The notes beneath the pieces were generated by a model, which did not search any database, was not told the origin of the DNA, and was given only the letters and a program-made list of their open reading frames with translations. From CAZKXU01 sp964556665 (GTDB lineage Bacteria > Bdellovibrionota_C > UBA2361 > CAZKXU01): a DNA stretch of 31,497 nt. Location of the stretch: the NCBI GenBank assembly GCA_964556665.1, contig CAZKXU010000034.1, positions 1 to 31,497 on the forward strand. The letters are read 5' to 3'. The stretch's first letter is position 1. Each line of letters starts with the position of its first letter. Shown piece after piece: positions 16,381 to 24,700 of this stretch. A program made the translations under genes and the position numbers.

Positions 16381-16412
16381 TAGAGCACATCTAAAAACCT
16401 TTTTACTGTGAA

Positions 16413-16494
16413 CGCGGACATCCTGTCCACTTTTGGAACTGCCCGAAATTACGGCAAATCTACCAACCAGTGGGCAAGATGCCCGCGGTCCCAG
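16413..16494. repeat. Palindromic repeat, diverged left arm
   Basis: The right half GTGGGCAAGATGCCCGCGGTCCCAG (16470-16494) matches the family closely (core CAAGATG). The left half, GCGGACATCCTGTCC near 16414-16428, is a mutated version of GCGGGCATCTTGCCC. It fills the gap between the VIT1-type transporter and the convergent secreted-protein gene. Further on, TGTCCCTGGA at 16521-16530 and TTACAGCACGCTA at 16537-16549 echo the outer flank of the copies at 1-51 and 364-400. Confidence 0.7.
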
Positions 16495-16546
16495 CGAGTT
16501 TTTAGAGGGGCTCTAATCTGTGTCCCTGGAGTTCATTTACAGCACG

Positions 16547-17596
16547 CTAACGCGGATAATCAGCCTTATACTGCCGAACTGCTTTCATTTTAAAACAGTG
16601 TGAATAGACCATCCTCTGACCATCAGTCAGTTCGATCGTACCTACTCCACCATTAAGTAATCCATCTAGGAGTCCTACTACTAGTGGATAGCCACGGTAG
16701 TAAAGACTCTTTTTAATCTCTCTTTTCGTAACCTTTGGCTTTCCGTTTTTAAACCTGACGATGTTTAAAAACTGTTTAGAAGCAGACAAGGCATTGAAGA
16801 TACCAAGTGGGACACGGTATTTTCCATCACCGCGCGGTTTTAAACTAGCAGCCTTTCCACCGAGATAGCGCAGTAGGTCCACTCCAATTTTAATACTAAA
16901 TCCGGAGCTGAAAAGATTAGGATCGATCGTTGATAGGTCAAGGTCTATCTTCAGTAGATATGAATCAGTAGCTGAGCCACAGCTATTTTTATGTATAATT
17001 CCATTCGATAATACTCCAGCCGTTAATCCGCTTCCAACACCTGGAGTAGGTTCAGATTGGTTGCTCGGAGTAGATGAAACTCCTAAGATTTTGCAGGCCT
17101 CCTCGTCAGACAGCTCACGACCTAGAGCGGCCTTAAGTGATGCTTTGACCTGATCAAGTTGGGCACGTGTTAAGTTAGCACAGACATAGACAGGGACAGA
17201 GGTTGATTGAGCTATTGGAGCGGATGAGCCTTCAATCTTTAGACTGTTATACTCCTTCGATTTACCGTATAGATTAAGAGTAATAGGTGTAAATTCATTG
17301 GTAAAGTTAAGTATGGAGAATTTATCCCTACCGGATAAGATGGCCTGCTTGGAGGTCACTACCGTATTAGGTGGTGCGTCAATGTATAGATCAAATGCCT
17401 CTGACTCGTTTCCAGTTGATTCTACTAGAAATGAAACTGTTCTGGTTCCTCTATCAGCTGCACTAAAAGTAAATTCGTTTATTGAGCCGTTGCCGGAAAG
17501 TTCAATGATTTTAGTGTCTTGAGCCTCTGTGCTTAGGCCAAAACCTAATATAAGAACTAGCAGTGTTCTAAAAATAGTCAGCATTGAATATTTCAT
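16547..17596 (-). CDS. Secreted protein of unknown function
   Basis: 349 residues with a signal peptide (about 1-25, ending near STEAQ). The mature part has an N-terminal region rich in Ser, Thr and beta-type patterns. A short helical segment (LTRAQLDQVKASLKAALG, then LSDEEACKILG) leads into a Ser/Pro/Gly linker and a C-terminal domain. There are four cysteines in the mature protein, which may form disulfides. I do not recognise a family. The frame continues to 17644, but those codons come from the palindromic repeat (17610-17684), so the ATG at 17596 was used; GGGAAG shortly before it is a weak binding site. It lies 138 bp behind the TadG-like gene in the same direction and may share its transcript and its surface role. 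The stop codon lies in the repeat-flank motif TTACAGCACGCTA. Confidence 0.65.
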   Translation of the reverse strand: MKYSMLTIFRTLLVLILGFGLSTEAQDTKIIELSGNGSINEFTFSAADRGTRTVSFLVESTGNESEAFDLYIDAPPNTVVTSKQAILSGRDKFSILNFTNEFTPITLNLYGKSKEYNSLKIEGSSAPIAQSTSVPVYVCANLTRAQLDQVKASLKAALGRELSDEEACKILGVSSTPSNQSEPTPGVGSGLTAGVLSNGIIHKNSCGSATDSYLLKIDLDLSTIDPNLFSSGFSIKIGVDLLRYLGGKAASLKPRGDGKYRVPLGIFNALSASKQFLNIVRFKNGKPKVTKREIKKSLYYRGYPLVVGLLDGLLNGGVGTIELTDGQRMVYSHCFKMKAVRQYKADYPR

Positions 17597-17609
17597 AAAA
17601 TATGCTTCC

Positions 17610-17684
17610 CGGGACCGCGGAGCTCCAGCTCCGCCGTATCGCATGCCAATAAGTACAAAGCAGAGCTGGAGCTGCGCAGTCCCA
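17610..17684. repeat. Complete palindromic repeat, GGAGCTCC variant
   Basis: The left half GGGACCGCGGAGCTCCAGCT and the right half AGAGCTGGAGCTGCGCAGTC are inverted copies with a few mismatches, flanking about 28 bp. The left arm itself folds as GCGGAGCT-CC-AGCTCCGC. It sits between the TadG-like gene and the secreted-protein gene and begins 13 bp upstream of the latter's ATG. Confidence 0.85.
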
Positions 17685-17734
17685 ACTTAGCTCCGATATA
17701 GGTGTTATGGTGAGATATTAGGGGAGTGGCGCAT

Positions 17735-19858
17735 CTATTTCAGAACTACACTTGTGAATAGAGAACGGGCGATTCGAGGTGCTATTATCTGATAATATGA
17801 TTGCGGCGTATCAAAAGGAGCGCTCATTCCAATTGAACTCTCTGTCCAGAACCGTCCGGTTATCGCCCCCCATTGAGTATTGCAGTCAGTTCGAAAATAT
17901 TGATCCAGTCTTGCGCTAGTACCACCTTGATCAGCCAGATCTCTTATATAGAGTAATGGATCGTTTGCATTGTATGGATTTGCAGCTTGATCACGAAAGC
18001 CGTACAGCATTACTCCAAGCTTGATTCCGGCAGTTGCCTCACCTGGTTCAGTGATAGTCCAGATAGGGTTATCTTCGTTAGCTGAATTTTGTTGACTACA
18101 GTATTCTGCATGCAGAGTAATTAGGTTCTTAGTTGAGCCATCAGCATACTGGGTACTTTCGTCTCCCTTGAAGTAGTTATATGACTCCAACGCTGCAGAA
18201 TCAGACTTAGGATCTGAATACCGATCAAAATCTGTATCGAACGCTAACCCTTTTAATGCATCATAGGCCTTTGCCTGATCCTCTACTCCATCTGTTAATA
18301 CAAGAACAACCTTTCTCCTTACCTCTAATCCATCCCCTCGTGTCGGAGCCTGATTCAGCATATCTATCGCACGCTGAATAGCGAATTGCATCTGCACATA
18401 GTCAGCATGAGGAAGTAAGGTGCCACTCTGTCTGTTAATGCCGGAATTCATGATCCAGATAAGTTCGCGCGGCAAGAGGCGTGGCTCAGCTCCGGCATTG
18501 TTGTACTTGAATGAGAGGTGAGAGGAGCTAAGATTTAGACTGCCGGATGTGTTCCCTAATGTTGATTCTCCTGAACATACTCCAGCCTTATTAAATACCC
18601 CGTTACAGTTCATAAAGTCCTGCTTAAGGCTGATTCTATTAGTTGCCCCTGCGTTACTGTCCTGGTTATAGAAAAATGCAGGGTTGTGGTATGCGGGATC
18701 TAAAATAGTTCTATAAGGATGATTCGGCACAGGAAAGTTGATGTCAGTGAGAGCGGCGCAGCGTGTATCAGGACGATCGCTATTTGGTGCATAGCCAAAG
18801 AATTTTCCCTCATCATATGAGGTGACAGTGGTGCGATCTATCTGAGTTAAATTAATACCACCGATTGTATAGTTACTATCGATATTATTTACCGGGAGTG
18901 GTGCAGAGTTTCGATATGTTGGGTGAGTTGTAAGTGGTACGGTGATCATCGGTCCTTGACCCGCCAGTCCGTTAGTATGCACTACTCCAACTCTAAAGGT
19001 GCCGGATGCAGAGAGAAGATCATGTAGTACAACAGCGGCACGTTTCATATCCCGTGTTACCTGGCCGAAACATTGTCTTTGATACAGATGCATTTTTGAG
19101 AGCATGCCGTCGGCAGGGCCTAGCAGAGTAGCAGCGCCGTTACAGTTTGCACCGGGAGTAGCTATTGGACATGGATTGAGATATGTAGTAGCAAAAGGTG
19201 TAAATGCTGGTACAGGAGTCGGCTCTAGTGCGGCGTAGTTTGCGGTCAGAGCAGGGCTAACTACTGAGTTTGAGTTCTCTATTACAAGCACTACATCTGT
19301 GGGGATAAGTTGAGTAGTAGCTTCCGCTTTAATATTTATCAGTGTCATCGCCCATCCGGCCCAGTTTGATAATCCTAGTGAACTAAGATTTACACTATCC
19401 TCAATATGGACAGTCAGGCTCTTTACTGGAATTTTAACAGGAAGAGACCCTGCGCTAGGATCGGTTTTGAGCGGTGCCGCACACGGCAGAGGAGCAGGGG
19501 AGGATACGGTTGTAGTTAAAATCAACTGCCGCTCGCTGCTACTTCCGCTCGAGTTTAAATATACTTTAAGCGCTGGGTCGTTATAGATAGCGCTATTTGC
19601 CTTGCCGGTAATATCCTTAGTTAGTGCAATAAAGGATTTATTGGCCTCGCTACAAGCTCTTAGTGGATTGGGAAGAAATGTACCTGCGCGCGCTGCTACT
19701 TCTTTAGCGAGGGAAGAGAGCCTTGCTTCTGTTGACCATACAAAGGCAGCATTTAAGCTGTATGCGCCAGCCAACAGGAGACAGAAAATTATAGCTGCTA
19801 TAAGAACTGTGCTTTCACCTCGTTGGTCAATTATCTTGCGTTTAAAGGCTGGGAACAT
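17735..19858 (-). CDS. TadG-like protein with von Willebrand A-like domain
   Basis: 707 residues. The N-terminus has one membrane helix (about 17-40) preceded by DQRGES, followed by a charged helix (EARLSSLAKEVAARAG). This is the layout of TadE/TadG-type pseudopilins, which are minor components exported by Tad pilus systems. A von Willebrand A-like domain begins near 186 (TDVVLVIENSNS). The MIDAS signature DxSxS reads ENSNS (194-198), so the first aspartate is glutamate. The later strand VVLVLTDGVEDQ (about 515-526) supplies the second part of the fold. A long insertion rich in Pro, Asn and Thr (about 200-480) lies between them. It may act in adhesion or assembly at the cell surface. The Tad ATPase and pilin genes are absent from the window. 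An apparent signal-type cleavage site is not evident. Confidence 0.65.
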   Translation of the reverse strand: MFPAFKRKIIDQRGESTVLIAAIIFCLLLAGAYSLNAAFVWSTEARLSSLAKEVAARAGTFLPNPLRACSEANKSFIALTKDITGKANSAIYNDPALKVYLNSSGSSSERQLILTTTVSSPAPLPCAAPLKTDPSAGSLPVKIPVKSLTVHIEDSVNLSSLGLSNWAGWAMTLINIKAEATTQLIPTDVVLVIENSNSVVSPALTANYAALEPTPVPAFTPFATTYLNPCPIATPGANCNGAATLLGPADGMLSKMHLYQRQCFGQVTRDMKRAAVVLHDLLSASGTFRVGVVHTNGLAGQGPMITVPLTTHPTYRNSAPLPVNNIDSNYTIGGINLTQIDRTTVTSYDEGKFFGYAPNSDRPDTRCAALTDINFPVPNHPYRTILDPAYHNPAFFYNQDSNAGATNRISLKQDFMNCNGVFNKAGVCSGESTLGNTSGSLNLSSSHLSFKYNNAGAEPRLLPRELIWIMNSGINRQSGTLLPHADYVQMQFAIQRAIDMLNQAPTRGDGLEVRRKVVLVLTDGVEDQAKAYDALKGLAFDTDFDRYSDPKSDSAALESYNYFKGDESTQYADGSTKNLITLHAEYCSQQNSANEDNPIWTITEPGEATAGIKLGVMLYGFRDQAANPYNANDPLLYIRDLADQGGTSARLDQYFRTDCNTQWGAITGRFWTESSIGMSAPFDTPQSYYQIIAPRIARSLFTSVVLK

Positions 19859-20052
19859 ACGGATAGTTTATCGGCAAAATAAGGTGCTAACTCCAATAAT
19901 ATATTTTGGACACTGAGAACCGAGAATCTATAGTTGTTTTTATTGCTTGATCGATAATGCGTTGGAATAAATAGGTATTTGAAAAACTATGAGAAGGGGC
20001 GGCTAGACGTGAAAAAACTTATTTGGCGAAGCCTAGTCTCTATACTGAGGGA

Positions 20053-21573
20053 CTACCTCAACTTATACACCGTAGCCTGATCGAGCTCCGTTGAGAAAAA
20101 TTCCACCTTTGTATAATTATTATCCAGCCATTCGCGCATATATCCCAGTGAAGGGTTATTAAGATCAAAATTTCGTTGCGGATATATTTTATAGGCAGAA
20201 TTATTCGCTGCTTCTTTTGTCTGATAATATACAAAAAAATGAGGAGCTTTAGTTTCTAGATATCTTTTAAATTCTACTACTGCCTCCGGATTGACGCTCT
20301 GCTGCTGAGCAGTTTCAAAATCTGATCCAACAACTGCGATGAGGTCAATAGAACTAAACTCGGAGAACCGCTCCGCCGTAAGATAGATCTGGGGTGAGTA
20401 ACCCCAAACCAAAATTGAAGTATTAGGCTCTGCATCTGACTTGATATACTCTCCAACTTCGGTCGGTACTTTATTTATAATAGATCCATCCAGGGAAAAA
20501 CGTTCGGTACGAATAAAATTTAAGAGTGGTGATAATCCCACTAGCAATGCAATGGCTGTCAGGATTGAAAAGTACGGTTCGGCTCTGCCGAATCTAATCG
20601 AGGTAAGATGTGGTATAAGTGCGCAGAGTAGAATGATCGGCGGAGCAAGAATCATAAAGTAGTGGGTGTAGCCTCGACCGCCAAGCGCAATATATATAAG
20701 TGCCGCCAGGAGATATACAACCATTGTGACCTTGATATTGCGCCATTTTTCGTAAGATAAAAGTAGTATCAAGCCTGTAAAAGCTAAACCGACTTGAAAC
20801 AGTTGTAGGCTAATGCCTTTAACAATTATTCCGAATAATCCGGTAATATTGGATTCAGTAACACCGGCATTTCTGTAAAGGATCGGATAGATGATCGTAT
20901 CAGAGTAAAATTGATGAAATACTCCATGATACCATAAATAACCTAAAGCAACTAAGGGAAAAAATGCTGTTGCCAATAGCTCTGCCGCAATTCGGCTATA
21001 AGAAAGTCCTCGCCCGATATAAGGAATAAATAAAAGTGCTGTAAACGGCAGAATACGTTGATCGAAACAGAGTAACGCTCCAAAGATCAGATTCCCCGAT
21101 ATGCGGAAACGCAAACCATCTTTATGCTTCGATCCTAAAATTACCATTAACAATAGGAGATTGAGAATCGGAAGAAGTTGAGATTGTAAATTGAAACTTA
21201 CCCCAACCCAACCGGAGAACCAGCCGAAACTTGCTGTCAAAAGAGCGGCTAGATATCCGCAACGTGGGCCGGCAATAGCATTGGTAATCAAAAATAACAG
21301 AGCTGCATTTGCAAGGTTATAGCAATATATCGTTGCCCAGATAGTGCTAGGTGTAAGAGTGAAAAGACGATCTATAATAGCCAACGGGACCACATACCCA
21401 AGAAAATGATGAGTTGCAATCTGACTATACGGTATTCGTCCAATGTTAATCTCCTTAGCGTGATAGACCATCTCAGCAAGATCAACGCTAAGATAATTCA
21501 CATCTACAAATAGTATAATACCGCACAGGTTGGTTATTAGAAGGAGTACGAGAAGAGAGATTTTTTTTAACAT
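20053..21573 (-). CDS. Polytopic membrane protein, GT-C/GT39-type glycosyltransferase candidate
   Basis: 506 residues with about ten membrane helices and a soluble C-terminal domain (about 380-506). After the first helix comes a periplasmic-type loop with D31xxE34 and HAKEINIGRIPYSQIATHHF (38-57). This resembles the first-loop acidic motif and the PY..HH segment of lipid-linked-sugar glycosyltransferases of the GT-C fold. Such enzymes move a sugar from a polyprenyl phosphate carrier to glycan, lipid or protein outside the membrane. The assignment is by layout and this loop only. The start at 21573 was chosen because the longer frame back to 21615 is repeat sequence. A repeat ends 15 bp upstream. 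It might decorate the surface proteins encoded around it, as inference. Confidence 0.6.
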   Translation of the reverse strand: MLKKISLLVLLLITNLCGIILFVDVNYLSVDLAEMVYHAKEINIGRIPYSQIATHHFLGYVVPLAIIDRLFTLTPSTIWATIYCYNLANAALLFLITNAIAGPRCGYLAALLTASFGWFSGWVGVSFNLQSQLLPILNLLLLMVILGSKHKDGLRFRISGNLIFGALLCFDQRILPFTALLFIPYIGRGLSYSRIAAELLATAFFPLVALGYLWYHGVFHQFYSDTIIYPILYRNAGVTESNITGLFGIIVKGISLQLFQVGLAFTGLILLLSYEKWRNIKVTMVVYLLAALIYIALGGRGYTHYFMILAPPIILLCALIPHLTSIRFGRAEPYFSILTAIALLVGLSPLLNFIRTERFSLDGSIINKVPTEVGEYIKSDAEPNTSILVWGYSPQIYLTAERFSEFSSIDLIAVVGSDFETAQQQSVNPEAVVEFKRYLETKAPHFFVYYQTKEAANNSAYKIYPQRNFDLNNPSLGYMREWLDNNYTKVEFFSTELDQATVYKLR

Positions 21574-21588
21574 GTATGTTAGATCCCA

Positions 21589-21662
21589 CTGGGATCGCGG
21601 GCATCTTGCCCGCAAACGAATTGGTTGCCACTACGTAGCGGGCTGGAAGCCCGCGGTCCCAG
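21589..21662. repeat. Complete palindromic intergenic repeat
   Basis: 74 bp. The left half CTGGGATCGCGGGC-ATCTTG-CCCGC and the right half GCGGGCT-GGA-AGCCCGCGGTCCCAG are inverted copies apart from the core, each also a hairpin. It carries both core types of the family on its two arms. It lies between the divergent GT-C-type gene (15 bp from its start) and the giant TadE-like gene (137 bp from its start). Confidence 0.9.
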
Positions 21663-21799
21663 TAGAAAATATACTATCTCCCTACCATAATAAATTCAAT
21701 ATGTTAGCTGTCCATATCCCCAGAATTATTCAAGATTACCCACCATTTAGTCGATAAAGATGGAAGGGACGCTCGAATTCTTTATCGCAGCTATTCGGA

Positions 21800-24700
21800 A
21801 TGAATTATCGTAAACAGGACAGTTTTTACTCTGAAACAGGGGCCCTCACCACTATTGAGGTGGCCTTGGTGTTCCCAATTGTCCTTGTGACATTTATTTT
21901 TATTATAAATCTTGTTGTTTATCTGCGTGCCTCTGCGCATGTATGGCGCGCTACTGAAAAAGCTGCAGAGGTCGCTTCTTCAGCAGAGGTTCGTTTACGG
22001 GAATCATTAGATAGCGGTGCAGCACCGGCGCCATTTCTTGTCTGGACTCCTACCGGTACGCTGCCTGATTTTAACAGCTTAACAGTAGAAACTGAGCAGT
22101 GTAGAAATGTCAAAGGATGGCCGGACACAAATGCATATACGAATATAAAAGCATGTGTAGATACTCAGGTGCAGGCCGCTTCTGCTGGAAATTCGAATCC
22201 TCGCGTTGCTGGTATTGTATGGAATGGCTTTAGCAACACAGGCTTGGCAAGGCAGCTTGAACTCCCTTTCTCACTTTATGAAAGGGACTCCACAGTACCC
22301 TCTTACTCTCCTGTACAGAAGCTGCCATTGATAGGAATTAAAAAAGGGTGTTTCGAGCCGTTTAATGAAACTGCGGCTAATATTGGAACAAACTGTTCAT
22401 TAGTAAAGCCACTATACTACTATAGCCCTGAGTATGCTGATTTTGATGCTGATGGGAAGGAGGATATTGTTTTCTTTAAGCCTCAGGATGGTACTGATGC
22501 AGCCACCAAATCAAATTGGGGATTTAGAGCGGATGATGCAGCAGATTTTATAGTCTATATGAGCTCCGGAGCATATAACGCTCTTGGTGGAATGATGTTT
22601 TTTAATCTTTCAACGACTGCAGATCCGGCAGACCTCCCCATAGTAGCTGATTATGATGGTGATGGTGCAACTGATTTTGGAATATTTTCACCGACTACAG
22701 GCAAGGTCAGAATTGCATTCTCTAAGACCCGTTGGAGCTATGTTTTTGAGGGTAGCATGGGTGTTTCGGAGACCGGACAGAAAGGGTTGATTGCCGTGCC
22801 TGGTAAGTTTGATAGCGCAGCAAAGCGAAATCAGGTTCTAGTTATGCAAACAGGTGGGACTGCGGTAGCACGATACAATATGTTTATTTCATCCCCAATT
22901 ACACCTACTGATAATGAGCTTCAGAATAGCTCATATGTTATGCCAGCTATCAGAACAGTTAATAGCTCCTCCTTTAAACCGCATCGCGGAATGAGCGCAG
23001 TCCCTGTCTTTGGAGATATTAACGATGATGGAGCTACTGAGATAGGATTTATGAGTTATCCTGGCGGAAATATAGCCCAACAGGTTGGTGGCCTTACCAA
23101 AGGGACAAAAAATGGGTTTGCTACTGTGGCTGAGTTCCCTGCAAGCAGTTCAGCAGCTTCAGCTATGGATATACGAATGAATCCTTTTCATATAGAAACG
23201 GCTAGCGGATTGGTTTATTACTCTGATGCTGTTGATGGAACTATCTGGAGCGCAGTAAGAAACAGCACTGATGGAACACTGGGTGCGGTAAGTCTGGTCA
23301 TGGGCAGTAGCAATATCGCACATCGCCCTTTCAGTGAAGCTATCTTTCCAAAAGAGAATGTTTGGAATATACCAAGCGATGCGAGCGCAATCTCCGATTG
23401 CGATACTGCATGCCCAGCTCTTACCGCAGGGAATCGTAAACTAAAGACACCACGCCGATTTACGATCGGCAAAGATGGGGATATGTATGTAGCTGACTTT
23501 GGCGGGATGAGAATTATCCGGGTTCAGGCGAGCGCTGGTGTAGTAGATTCAAGTAGCCCAACTACCGTGATTTTAGGGAGCCAGAGCTGTGTAGGGGGAG
23601 GGTGTACCGCTCTTACTGATACGACAGTACGTGGCGCAACCGGAAATTTCACCATATACCCGATCGCAATAGAGGCGGTGCCGCAAACAGCCGCCGCCGC
23701 ATATCCATACGATATAGTTTTTTCGACTGGCTATGCGGTATATCTCTATAAGAATAACGCCAATCCGGGTGGTGGTCCAACAGGGGATCCGAGCGATGTA
23801 ATCTATCGCATCGCCGGTAAAGCTACAGGACCTGCAAATCTTTCAAATGCGAATCCATCAATTAGTGAAAGGTATATCGAGACGGATGGTACTGCCGTTT
23901 TCCCTTCTCTAGGTCTCGCAAAATCAGCCGGTATCTGTCCGATCGTAGATCTCACTATGGATCTCTACACCGACACAGGATTTGGAGCTCCTATGGGAGC
24001 AGGATCAAGGTACACCGTACTTGCTGCGTCCTCCTGTAGTCTTAATAAGACTGCGTCAAACACCTGGGATCCTGCCACTACACCCTATACCAATGTAGGA
24101 GGAATAATACGCCTGATACCCGGTTCAAGTTTCGGGTTTAGTATGGGTGCGCCTACGGCAAAGGTTATAGCGGGGAGCTTTGCCGCGGTGCCGTGTGGGA
24201 ATGCGGGCGGCGGCTACGCTGAGTGTTCGGCTCCGAGCGCGAGTAGTGGAAATACAGATGCTGGAATCTATCAACGGAAGATCGACCTGAATAATAAAAA
24301 AGGTGGAGATGCAGCTAATGGAGATCTCTTACTAACAGATGTCGATATTATAAACCCCGCTGCAATTGAGCTAGATTGGCGTGGAAATATCCTTTTTATA
24401 AATCAGTGGAACGAGAGTAAGAGGACAGATTATATTCGTGCTCTTGATCAGACAAGTACTAGTACTGCTGGCATTGATCGTCAACATAACACCGGGGTTT
24501 ATCGAGTAAACCTTGAATCAGCTACTATGGAGGCGGTAACAAACCCACTTGATTTCGGCTCAAACACGATCCCTGTTCAGAGCGCAGATTGGTTCTCACC
24601 TTATCATAGCACAGATGGGGAGTATTATGATTGGATTGAAGCACAGCCTGCCCCTGTAAAAAGCCAGCCTGTTCCTGCTACAGCAGCTCTAGCGCTCTCT

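Noticed and set aside
17597..17644. N-terminal extension of the secreted protein
   Set aside because: Most of the codons come from the palindromic repeat and would hide the signal peptide.
20010..20052. Possible terminator after the GT-C-type gene
   Set aside because: On the minus strand a bulged hairpin is followed by a T-run about 20 nt later; the spacing is too long for a confident call.
21574..21615. N-terminal extension of the GT-C-type protein
   Set aside because: The codons read through the repeat and place charged, non-family residues before the first membrane helix.
1..21662. CRISPR array
   Set aside because: The repeats are kilobases apart, differ in core sequence and have no regular spacers.
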